Of a stretch of DNA of 64,000 bases, positions 1-6,992 are shown piece after piece. A program made the position numbers and the translations under genes. This DNA is from Flavimarina sp. Hel_I_48 (lineage in GTDB: Bacteria; Bacteroidota; Bacteroidia; Flavobacteriales; Flavobacteriaceae). The stretch lies in NCBI RefSeq assembly GCF_000733945.1, contig NZ_JPOL01000002.1, positions 754,001-818,000 of the forward strand. Direction: 5' to 3'. The notes under the pieces are model-generated. The model made no database searches and was not told the DNA's origin. It saw only the letters and a list, made by a program, of their open reading frames with translations. How positions within the stretch are numbered: the stretch's first letter is position 1; the number at the start of each line of letters is the position of its first letter.

Positions 1-641
1 CACCATTGGATATTTCAATCTGGCATTCGCTCTGGTCACTGGAAAAGGCCAAAGAAGAAAAGATTACTGAAAAATCTGCCGTATTTGATTTTAATGTGGG
101 TTATGCCGGGACGATCCTTGTGGGCATTTGCTTTATAGGACTGGGTGCGCTGGTGATGTACCACACAGGCACTACCTTTAGCTCCAGCGGAACCGGTTTT
201 GCCAAACAACTAATTGACATGTACACGTCAAGCCTGGGATCATGGACATTCTGGATTATAGGGATAGCCGCTTTTACTACCATGTTCAGCACTACACTTA
301 CCACGCTGGATGCCTCGCCCCGGGCAATGGCAAAAACTACGGAACTACTTACTGGCGCGAAGATCAAACATATGTATACCCTCTGGCTCGCGCTTCTTAT
401 TATAGGAACCCTTAGCATCCTCGCGTGGCTCTCTACGGAAATGGGTACGTTAATCACCCTTGCGACCATACTTTCATTTCTGTCCGCACCTTTTTACGCG
501 TATGCCAATTACCGCGCAATGACCTCACCCGAAATTCCAGAAAGTGCCCGCCCGGGCAAAGGCCTTAGGATTTTGTGTTTTGTAAGTATGGCGTTGCTAA
601 TTGGCTTCTGCCTTTGGTATCTTTCCACGTTACTTTCTTGA
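1..641 (+). CDS. Nramp-like metal ion transporter, 3' part
   Basis: The reading frame is open from the window edge, so the start lies upstream and about 213 C-terminal residues are seen. They contain four or five hydrophobic segments typical of an inner-membrane transporter. The first visible residues (P-L-D-I-S-I-W-H-S-L-W) resemble the transmembrane-6 region of a divergent Nramp subfamily that lacks the classical Met-Pro-His metal motif; this is a family judgement from memory. The gene ends 12 bp inside the convergent Lrp/AsnC gene. Another divergent Nramp-fold protein lies at 45160-46383, but the two are not obvious duplicates. The substrate is not predictable from the fragment. Confidence 0.6.
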   Translation, partial: PLDISIWHSLWSLEKAKEEKITEKSAVFDFNVGYAGTILVGICFIGLGALVMYHTGTTFSSSGTGFAKQLIDMYTSSLGSWTFWIIGIAAFTTMFSTTLTTLDASPRAMAKTTELLTGAKIKHMYTLWLALLIIGTLSILAWLSTEMGTLITLATILSFLSAPFYAYANYRAMTSPEIPESARPGKGLRILCFVSMALLIGFCLWYLSTLLS

Positions 642-1085
642 TTCGCCACGGGTACGTATGGGCGCATTTTCCACCACGGTAGAAAGGACAATATGCGTCT
701 TGGTTTCCCCATAGGTTATTAATTTGTCTATGAATTCCTCCAGGTGAAACTGATCAAAAAGCACCACTTCCATTACAATATTTTCATTACCGGTGATACG
801 GTAACAATTGAGCACCTCGCTCAGGGAAGTCACTTTTTCCAGAAAAGGTTTTAACCTTCCCATAAACGCGCGCAAGGTAATGATCGCTTTGAGCTGATGA
901 CCGGTTTTAAAATGGGAAACTTCAGCTTTATACCCCAGCAAAACCCCGGCATCTTCCATTTTACGGATACGCTCCGCTACCGCAGGTGCACTTAACCCAA
1001 ATTGGCGGCCAAGTTCCGCATTGCTGATACGGGCATTTTTCTGTAATGCCTGGAGAATTTTCCAGTTTGTAGCATCTATGTTCAT
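630..1085 (-). CDS. Lrp/AsnC-family transcriptional regulator
   Basis: This 151-residue protein has the usual Lrp/AsnC size and layout. An N-terminal helix-turn-helix (residues about 20-45, with S-A-P-A-V-A-E-R-I in the recognition helix) is followed by a RAM ligand-binding domain (about 65-140). Such proteins assemble as dimers or octamers and respond to amino acids. Its 3' end overlaps the convergent transporter gene by 12 bp and it diverges from the small gene at 1191. A TATTTTTG -7 element lies 38 bp upstream of the ATG. The ligand and regulon cannot be read from the sequence. Confidence 0.88.
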   Translation of the reverse strand: MNIDATNWKILQALQKNARISNAELGRQFGLSAPAVAERIRKMEDAGVLLGYKAEVSHFKTGHQLKAIITLRAFMGRLKPFLEKVTSLSEVLNCYRITGNENIVMEVVLFDQFHLEEFIDKLITYGETKTHIVLSTVVENAPIRTRGESRK

Positions 1086-1123
1086 TCAAAAGTAATTAAG
1101 TGAAAAGTTTATGTTTCCGAAGG

Positions 1124-1183
1124 CAAAAATAGTATTTTACCTTAGAATCGAAATGTACGCTGACCAATTATCCACTAAATTTG
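1124..1183. promoter_or_regulatory. Divergent promoter pair
   Basis: Two matches to the Bacteroidota -7 consensus TAnnTTTG face away from each other. TATTTTTG (minus strand, 1124-1131) serves the Lrp/AsnC gene. TAAATTTG (plus strand, 1176-1183) ends only 7 bp before the ATG at 1191, so that transcript would have almost no leader. The -33 elements are weak. Confidence 0.5.
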
Positions 1184-1190
1184 ATACCAA

Positions 1191-1574
1191 ATGAATAGGA
1201 TACCAAAAAATAAACGTCTTTATAATCAAGCACTTGAGATACTGAAGCTTTCGCGCAGTATTTCAGGATTCCTGGCGTATGACCTATCTGAACTTGATGA
1301 AAAGGGCAATGAGCAGGAAGCGATTTATTTTACCGGCGATATGGTCATGCATTCTGATGCACTGGCCCCAAGTATCATAGCGGCAGAGAATGAACTATTT
1401 CAGGATGACCGCATGCGCCACGCGGTTTCAGTGGAACACGTGACCCAAAAGCTCCTCAATACCTGTGAGCGCCTGGAACGCGCCGAAAGTAACGGTAGGG
1501 AATTTTTATCCTTATTACGGAAAGAACTTAAAAAGTTCAACAGACTACAGCAAAAATGGGTACTTACCCTTTAG
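1191..1574 (+). CDS. Hypothetical protein, 127 aa
   Basis: No family is recognised. The protein has no signal peptide or membrane segment and is predicted to be mostly helical, with many charged residues and a basic C-terminal helix rich in Lys and Arg. It has its own promoter-like element immediately upstream and diverges from the Lrp/AsnC gene, so it may be a target of that regulator; this is inference only. It converges on the DUF423 gene with about 90 bp between them. Codon use resembles that of the neighbours, which supports a real gene. Confidence 0.6.
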   Translation: MNRIPKNKRLYNQALEILKLSRSISGFLAYDLSELDEKGNEQEAIYFTGDMVMHSDALAPSIIAAENELFQDDRMRHAVSVEHVTQKLLNTCERLERAESNGREFLSLLRKELKKFNRLQQKWVLTL

Positions 1575-1665
1575 TACTTATAGCGTTGTATTTTCGGTGA
1601 AAACGGGTAAAAATGCCTTATTTATAGCTCAGAAAAAGGTTTTTTAGGTCTTTTTTTCGTCGATT

Positions 1666-2055
1666 TTAGATCATATTCTTTATAAAATCATAGAACAGCA
1701 ATCCCCATCCCGCAGCCAGTGACAGTCCGCCAAGTGGCGTAACCGGCCCCAGCCATTTCCATTTCTTGCCAGAAGCCCCACCAAGGCATAGCCCATAAAT
1801 ACTGAATGAAAAAAGCACGACCCCTACGGTGATAAGTAAAGGTATTGTTCTTTGTATGCTTGTGGTAAAACCCAGGTTGTAACCCAGCACCAGAAGCAGC
1901 AATGCATGGTACATTTGATATTTCACACCAGTTTCAAATGATTCCATCTGCTGGGAAGTGAATTTTTTCTTAAGGGCATGCGCTCCAAAGGCTCCTATAA
2001 TAATTGCGGTAAAACCAAATAAACAGGCAATAAGTTGCGTTTCAAGAATTCCCAT
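1666..2055 (-). CDS. DUF423 membrane protein
   Basis: This 129-residue protein has four hydrophobic segments and the family hallmark G-A-F-G-A-H-A-L at residues 21-28 in the first helix. The length is normal for DUF423 (YwdK-like) inner-membrane proteins, whose function is unknown. It diverges from apt across a 76-bp gap that carries its TATCTTTG promoter element. Nothing is truncated. Confidence 0.88.
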   Translation of the reverse strand: MGILETQLIACLFGFTAIIIGAFGAHALKKKFTSQQMESFETGVKYQMYHALLLLVLGYNLGFTTSIQRTIPLLITVGVVLFSFSIYGLCLGGASGKKWKWLGPVTPLGGLSLAAGWGLLFYDFIKNMI

Positions 2056-2072
2056 AAGTAGATGTTTTGTGG

Positions 2073-2080
2073 CAAAGATA
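2073..2080 (-). promoter_or_regulatory. -7 promoter element of the DUF423 gene
   Basis: TATCTTTG on the minus strand matches TAnnTTTG and lies 17 bp upstream of the start codon. A weaker plus-strand TATATTTC lies at about 2120, directly before apt. Confidence 0.45.
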
Positions 2081-2131
2081 AAGTTTACTTAAAGCAGGTT
2101 TTGGTTTTCGGGGAAAATAATATATTTCGAT

Positions 2132-2644
2132 ATGGATTTAAAAGCTTTTATAAAAGACGTGCCCAACTTCCCAAAACAGGGAATTTTATTCAAAGATATC
2201 AGCCCTTTGCTCAAGAGCAATACGGCAACACGAAATGCCATTGAAAAACTCGCGGAACCTTTACGGGAACTGGGTGCAGATCATGTGGTAGGTATAGAAT
2301 CCCGCGGATTTTTACTGGGGATGTTGCTTGCGCAAGAACTGGGTGTGGGCTTTACACCTATAAGAAAACCCGGTAAATTGCCAGGCGAGATTATTGTAGA
2401 AACCTACGAACTGGAATACGGCCTTGATACCTTAGAAATGCAACAGAACGCCATAAAAAAAGGTGACAAAGTGATTTTGCACGATGATGTGCTGGCTACC
2501 GGCGGCACTGCGATGGCTGCATGTAACCTTATAAGAAAGTGTGGCGGGGAGATTTTAGAGTTTAATTTTTTACTGGAACTGGAAAATCTCAATGGTCGCA
2601 AGAAATTGCGTAATGTACCGTTGCGTACACTACTAACCTACTGA
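2132..2644 (+). CDS. apt: Adenine phosphoribosyltransferase
   Basis: Converts adenine and PRPP to AMP and pyrophosphate in the cytoplasm (purine salvage). The 170 residues match the family length. The PRPP-binding loop (V-I-L-H-D-D-V-L-A-T-G-G-T-A) lies at residues 114-127, and the N-terminal F-P-K-Q-G-I-L-F-K-D-I motif typical of Apt is at about 13-23. It diverges from the DUF423 gene and runs tail to tail into the small gene ending at 2647, two bases after its own stop. Confidence 0.96.
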   Translation: MDLKAFIKDVPNFPKQGILFKDISPLLKSNTATRNAIEKLAEPLRELGADHVVGIESRGFLLGMLLAQELGVGFTPIRKPGKLPGEIIVETYELEYGLDTLEMQQNAIKKGDKVILHDDVLATGGTAMAACNLIRKCGGEILEFNFLLELENLNGRKKLRNVPLRTLLTY

Positions 2645-2646
2645 AA

Positions 2647-2799
2647 CTAATCAAGTGCGTTCTTGGTTACCCATAACCTAAAACCAAAAACGGCCAACTG
2701 TATTTTGGAAGCTTTGGTAAGATCTAGATCCTGCTTGGTGTAACTGGGCAGGATTTTTTTATTCAGCTTGGCAAGGGACTTAAAGAATTTCTTTTTCAT
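2647..2799 (-). CDS. Small conserved protein, 50 aa
   Basis: A short ORF encodes a basic N-terminus (M-K-K-K-F-F-K-S-L-A-K-L-N-K) followed by L-P-S-Y-T-K, D-L-D-L-T-K-A and a hydrophobic C-terminal stretch ending in L-D. Small proteins of this kind occur in Flavobacteriia and are sometimes labelled SsrA-binding protein, apparently by annotation transfer, since it has no SmpB fold. The composition is clearly protein-like, and the gene sits tightly against the end of apt. The start is the only ATG. Function unknown. Confidence 0.65.
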   Translation of the reverse strand: MKKKFFKSLAKLNKKILPSYTKQDLDLTKASKIQLAVFGFRLWVTKNALD

Positions 2800-2841
2800 A
2801 GGTTAGGTTGAATAAAGATGATAATTACTTTAAAAATAAGG

Positions 2842-2866
2842 AAACGGCCGAAGATTTCGGCCGTTT
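2842..2866. terminator. Bidirectional intrinsic terminator
   Basis: An 11-bp perfect stem (AAACGGCCGAA with its complement) and a three-base loop, followed by TTTTTA on the plus strand and a T-rich stretch on the minus strand. It lies just beyond the stop of the M56 gene and can also stop read-through from apt. Confidence 0.85.
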
Positions 2867-2890
2867 TTATATGGTAATTAATACTTACGT

Positions 2891-4963
2891 CTAGTTGTTC
2901 TCTCCCTTTTTGAGTGTCACTTCAATCACGCCATTTTTTGCTTTGTCGCCGTATTTTTTCAATTCTTCACTATCCTTTACAACATTGACAGATTCAATAG
3001 TATTAGGATCTATAAGGTTCATTTCTTCCTGGGTTATTTCTTTCCCATTTACGAAATAAAGCACATTCTCTGGTAATTTTTGAGTGGCTGATTGATTCCC
3101 TACAGTTGGAACCGAATGAAGAGCACCCTCATTAGCTACAGAATCTTTCTGGCCGATTAGCACTTCTGCCCTATCCTCCATTTCCTTTCTTTTAATTTCC
3201 AGCATGGCGCGTTGCTTTTCCATATGAACACGTTGTTGTTCAATTGCTTCACGTTGCACCTCAAGAGCGGCTGCCTGTGCTTCTAAAGCGCGCTCTTGCG
3301 CAAGGAGCGCTTGCATTTTTCCACTTTCAGAGTTGCTTTGTTCGGTTATGGAACCTGTTCCAGAAATAGTGTTGCTGGTCATGGAATTAGTAGTAGTGGA
3401 ACTCGATGTAGAACCGGTCGTAAAACCCAGCGTACCTTCCTCACTCCTGAACATGATTATACTTCCCAGCCCCTCCTCATTCTTAAGATTGAGTTTACTA
3501 ACGTTTTTATTGCGAAGGTCTTTCATTTCCAGATTGATGGCTGTAATCAAACCAGAAGCATCGTAGGTAAGTTGGCTGTATTTAAACTGTACATTAAATT
3601 GTTCCTTAAGTTGGACAGCCAGGCCCTGCATCTCCGTCTCTGTGGTCTTTGGGCTTATTTCCAGGCGGAAGGCTTTATCCTTAAACTTTAGGGTTTTCGA
3701 AGTTGATTTTTCGCCGAAATTATTGTGTTCCCCATGCTTTGCCATTTGCATTTTAGTTCGGGTAATGAGAAAGTCCTGGCCATCTTTTCCCATTTCACTG
3801 ATCATCAATTTACCAGTTCCCAAATACTGTATTTTATAAGGGTTAAAAGGACCTTCTGAAGCACGTGTAAACCGCTTTTGAAATTCATTTCCTCTTGCAA
3901 ATTTCGTCTTGAAATCAAACATTAAGATATTTTGTTTAGTATCTCTTTTTTCAACCGTAATTTCAATATTCAAAGCTTCTATGTTCTTTCTGAAATAAGC
4001 AGTGATTTCATTTATTTCATCTGGTGTGGAATTCTGGGTTAGTGTAAAAACAGGATAACTGGTTTTGGAAGTTTCCCTATCACTATTCGAAATGAAGTGC
4101 AACTCTTCCTTCACATTAAAACTCCATAAAAATATTGCCAGAAATGGCAGCAATGCCAGGGCTTTGAGTCGGTTGCTGCTTTTGGATTGAACTGTGTTTA
4201 GCATAATGATTCGTTTTTTGATGAATGATTTATAAAAAGTTTGGGCAAAGGGTGGTACGCTGCTACCTGTGGCTGTATTGAGAATAGCCATCTGATACGA
4301 TCTGGATGTATATTTGTCTGCCTGTACCGAAGCATCTGCCAGATATTCAAGATTTTCTTCGATGCACCGAAAATAAAGCCAGCACAATGGATTGAACCAA
4401 AGTAGGGCACAACACAATCGTCCCAACAATACATCGATACTATGCCGTTGTTTTGCGTGGGCCTGTTCATGCTCTAATATCATTTTAAGCTCTTCTCCGT
4501 TATGCGCCTGTGGGTCATATACGATATAGTTCAGGAACGAAAAAGGAGCAGAGATACCAGCAATTTTGATGTATAATAGTCCGTTTTCTGCATAAAAATC
4601 CTGTTTGTTGAGGTATAAATACAAGTGAACCAACTGGTATAAGAAATACGTTGAAAAAGATAGCGCACCCACTAAATAAATGAGGAGCCCAATCTGCCAA
4701 AGATCAAAATTAAAGGCTGCTGCAGTGGGCATTACTTCCTCACCGGCGATTGCAACTGTGGTAAATTGCGATAGATCTGGCGCTGCGACCAGCACCTCAC
4801 GAGTAAAAATGATACCGGGGACCACAAAAGAACTTATCAAACCTACTCCAAGAAAATGCCGGTTAAAAGCATAAAAAGTGTCCCTGGAAAGCAAAAACCG
4901 ATAACAGGCCAAAAAAAGCATCAAAACCAGGCTGCTTTTTAATAAGTAAAGAAGGATTTCCAT
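2891..4963 (-). CDS. BlaR1-like M56 peptidase with coiled coil and TonB-plug-like tail
   Basis: A 690-residue inner-membrane protein. Hydrophobic segments lie at about 5-25, 36-55, 88-118 and 268-284. The zinc-peptidase motif H-E-Q-A-H is at 165-169, with a downstream E-E-N-L-E-Y-L-A-D supplying a likely third ligand. A large extracytoplasmic region follows, then an alanine/glutamine-rich coiled coil (about 560-615). The last 60 residues resemble a TonB-receptor plug (F-V-N-G-K-E-I, I-E-S-V-N-V, N-G-V-I-E-V-T-L-K-K-G). In BlaR1/MecR1 proteins the M56 domain triggers cleavage of the BlaI-type repressor, whose gene is immediately upstream. No beta-lactamase or penicillin-binding sensor domain is present, so the signal is unlikely to be a beta-lactam. 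Confidence 0.9.
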   Translation of the reverse strand: MEILLYLLKSSLVLMLFLACYRFLLSRDTFYAFNRHFLGVGLISSFVVPGIIFTREVLVAAPDLSQFTTVAIAGEEVMPTAAAFNFDLWQIGLLIYLVGALSFSTYFLYQLVHLYLYLNKQDFYAENGLLYIKIAGISAPFSFLNYIVYDPQAHNGEELKMILEHEQAHAKQRHSIDVLLGRLCCALLWFNPLCWLYFRCIEENLEYLADASVQADKYTSRSYQMAILNTATGSSVPPFAQTFYKSFIKKRIIMLNTVQSKSSNRLKALALLPFLAIFLWSFNVKEELHFISNSDRETSKTSYPVFTLTQNSTPDEINEITAYFRKNIEALNIEITVEKRDTKQNILMFDFKTKFARGNEFQKRFTRASEGPFNPYKIQYLGTGKLMISEMGKDGQDFLITRTKMQMAKHGEHNNFGEKSTSKTLKFKDKAFRLEISPKTTETEMQGLAVQLKEQFNVQFKYSQLTYDASGLITAINLEMKDLRNKNVSKLNLKNEEGLGSIIMFRSEEGTLGFTTGSTSSSTTTNSMTSNTISGTGSITEQSNSESGKMQALLAQERALEAQAAALEVQREAIEQQRVHMEKQRAMLEIKRKEMEDRAEVLIGQKDSVANEGALHSVPTVGNQSATQKLPENVLYFVNGKEITQEEMNLIDPNTIESVNVVKDSEELKKYGDKAKNGVIEVTLKKGENN

Positions 4964-4964
4964 A

Positions 4965-5327
4965 CTATTTGTTGTTTTTTTCGATCATATCCAGAATTTC
5001 CCGAAGTTCATCTGCTGATATTTTTTCCTCCTTGGCAAAAAAGGAAACCATATTTTTATAACTACTGTTAAAAAACTTCTGTGTAGCATCGTTCATGAAT
5101 TTTTTCCCATAGACATCCCTGGAAACCAGCGGATAGTACTGATGCGTTTTCCCATAGGCCTTATAGCCCACATAGCCTTTTTCTTCCAGGTTGCGTATCA
5201 TGGTTGACACCGTGTTGTAGTGCAGGTCCTGGCCAGAAAGTTCTGCCTGTACTTCTTTTACAAAAGCCTTTTCCAGCCGCCAGAGGGCATGCATGACTTC
5301 TTCTTCTTTATTGGTTAATTTTTCCAT
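4965..5327 (-). CDS. BlaI/MecI/CopY-family repressor
   Basis: A 120-residue winged-helix protein with the family start (L-T-N-K-E-E-E-V-M-H-A-L-W), a recognition region T-V-S-T-M-I-R-N-L-E-E-K-G-Y-V at about 39-53 and a C-terminal dimerisation helix. It is the second gene of the operon, with 8 bp between it and the exported protein upstream and one base between its stop and the M56 start codon. BlaI proteins repress their own operon and are inactivated through an M56 partner, which fits this pairing. The palindrome at 6040-6057 is the best operator candidate. Confidence 0.93.
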   Translation of the reverse strand: MEKLTNKEEEVMHALWRLEKAFVKEVQAELSGQDLHYNTVSTMIRNLEEKGYVGYKAYGKTHQYYPLVSRDVYGKKFMNDATQKFFNSSYKNMVSFFAKEEKISADELREILDMIEKNNK

Positions 5328-5335
5328 AGTGTAAA

Positions 5336-5971
5336 TTATTGTGGTTTTGAATTTGCCCCTTTGTTTGTATAAAATTGCATTTCTACCAGAAAATAATGGG
5401 GAATGTCAAATTCTTTGCCCAATAGTTCAGGAGTAACCCCAGACTGTGCAACTTCGCAATAAGAACCTGATCCATCCGGATTCATTTTTGGTGTGATGAT
5501 AGCGAGAAGATGAATCGGCTTAGTCAAGGAAACATGAAGGGTATTACTATTTAATGTAAAATCTTTCAACGCGTATCTTGATGTATCCTCATATAGTGGA
5601 AAAGTCAATTTTTTAGATGCAAAACGAGATGTACGTAAACCTATACTGAATTCACCATCGCTAATTTTTGTTATGATATTGAAAGAAGCAATGGAAGAAT
5701 CTAATTGAAAAATAGGACTTTCACTACCATCAAAAAGACGGTAGGTCTCAATTAGATTTCCATCCTTAAACTCTTTTATGTTCAACGCATAAAATGCATT
5801 TTGCAAATTTTTATTTTCAAAATTAAACTGGGTAAGATTAATCCCTTCAAAATCCATTATCTGCTGCATATTTTGATCGTTCACTTTTGTGCTTATGTGC
5901 ATTTTAACGTCATCCTGAGCATAAAGTAAAGGTGTGCAGAAAATAGCAAAAACCATATAGATACTTTTCAT
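5336..5971 (-). CDS. Exported protein of the blaI/M56 operon
   Basis: A 211-residue protein with a signal peptide ending near L-Y-A-Q (residues about 1-19). The mature part looks beta-rich, with no motif I can assign; a single cysteine lies in the C-terminal third (S-Y-C-E-V). It is the first gene of a three-gene operon with a BlaI-type repressor and an M56 peptidase. It may therefore be the regulated output or an envelope sensor, but this is inference from position. I do not recognise the family. Confidence 0.7.
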   Translation of the reverse strand: MKSIYMVFAIFCTPLLYAQDDVKMHISTKVNDQNMQQIMDFEGINLTQFNFENKNLQNAFYALNIKEFKDGNLIETYRLFDGSESPIFQLDSSIASFNIITKISDGEFSIGLRTSRFASKKLTFPLYEDTSRYALKDFTLNSNTLHVSLTKPIHLLAIITPKMNPDGSGSYCEVAQSGVTPELLGKEFDIPHYFLVEMQFYTNKGANSKPQ

Positions 5972-6011
5972 TCTTAAATCCGTTTAATTCTCAAACTATT
6001 AAAATGCCAAA

Positions 6012-6057
6012 CAAATATATAACTAAAAATAAAGTTGTAAAACTATTTTTATAGTTT
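6012..6057 (-). promoter_or_regulatory. Promoter and palindromic operator of the blaI/M56 operon
   Basis: On the minus strand a TATATTTG -7 element (6012-6019) lies about 40 bp upstream of the first start codon. An exact palindrome AAACTATTTTTATAGTTT (6040-6057, 7-bp arms, 4-base spacer) covers the expected -33 region. A dimeric repressor bound there would block the promoter. The link to BlaI is inferred; the palindrome does not match the TACAnnTGTA consensus of Firmicutes BlaI/CopY sites. Confidence 0.6.
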
Positions 6058-6205
6058 ATTATCATTTAATGCAATGTTTATCCTTATGAAAGAGTTCTCA
6101 TTCGATTAAAATTATTTAGTATTTGAACTAATATTTTAAGCTTACGAGGCACGTATACCTCAGCACTGAAAATTTTCCCTTATTTTTACAGAAACCATAT
6201 CTTAA

Positions 6206-6982
6206 TTGAACCTACTCGAAAATTTCAGAATTCTTGACATCATTGATATTATTCTGGTGGCCTGTCTGCTTTATTATCTTTATAAACTTGTCAAGGGCAC
6301 GGTTGCGATAAATATCTTTTTCGGGATCTGTATCATCTGGGTGATCTGGAAAATCACGCAATTACTGCAAATGGAAATGCTGAGCAGCATTCTCGGTCAG
6401 TTTATCGGTGCGGGTATGTTTGCCCTGATCGTGGTCTTTCAGCAGGAAATACGGAAATTTCTCTTGCTTATTGGTTCTACTAAACTAGACAGGAGGAGTG
6501 GTTTCTTAAAACATATTAAATTTTTGCAGGACGACGAGGTCACCATGACCAAAGTGGAGGAGATCATACGTGCTTGTGAAAGTATGGCGCTTACTAAAAC
6601 AGGTGCACTTATTGTCATACAGCGTAATACCAATCTGGAATTTGTCAAAAACACCGGGGATACGATGATGATAGAGGTCAATAAACCTATCCTGGAAAGT
6701 ATATTTTATAAAAATTCAACCTTGCACGACGGGGCCGCAATTATTGAAGACAACAATATCACCGCTACCCGCGCCATTCTTCCCGTTTCCAATGAACGGA
6801 ATATACCTTTGCGTTTTGGTCTTCGCCACCGTGCGGCTGTGGGCATTACCGAAAAAACGGATGCCGTAGCCCTCGTGGTAAGTGAAGAAACAGGACAGAT
6901 TAGTTACTTAAAGGACGGGGATTTTGCCTTGTTTAAAAACAATGAAGAGCTTATCGAAATGTTACGCACAGATCTTAGCTAA
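6206..6982 (+). CDS. cdaA: Diadenylate cyclase, CdaA type
   Basis: Makes cyclic di-AMP from two ATP at the inner membrane. The 258-residue protein has about three N-terminal transmembrane helices (residues 8-85) and a DisA_N catalytic domain with the two hallmark motifs, D-G-A at 175-177 and R-H-R at 207-209. The start is TTG: no ATG is available before the conserved L-D-I-I-D-I-I segment, and the TTG gives the usual CdaA N-terminus. It stands alone between divergent and convergent neighbours. No CdaR or GlmM gene is linked here, unlike in Firmicutes. Confidence 0.93.
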   Translation: MNLLENFRILDIIDIILVACLLYYLYKLVKGTVAINIFFGICIIWVIWKITQLLQMEMLSSILGQFIGAGMFALIVVFQQEIRKFLLLIGSTKLDRRSGFLKHIKFLQDDEVTMTKVEEIIRACESMALTKTGALIVIQRNTNLEFVKNTGDTMMIEVNKPILESIFYKNSTLHDGAAIIEDNNITATRAILPVSNERNIPLRFGLRHRAAVGITEKTDAVALVVSEETGQISYLKDGDFALFKNNEELIEMLRTDLS

Positions 6983-6992
6983 GTTCTTTTTT

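Noticed and set aside
2891..5327. Beta-lactam resistance operon
   Set aside because: The blaI/M56 pair lacks a penicillin-sensing domain and no beta-lactamase gene is present.
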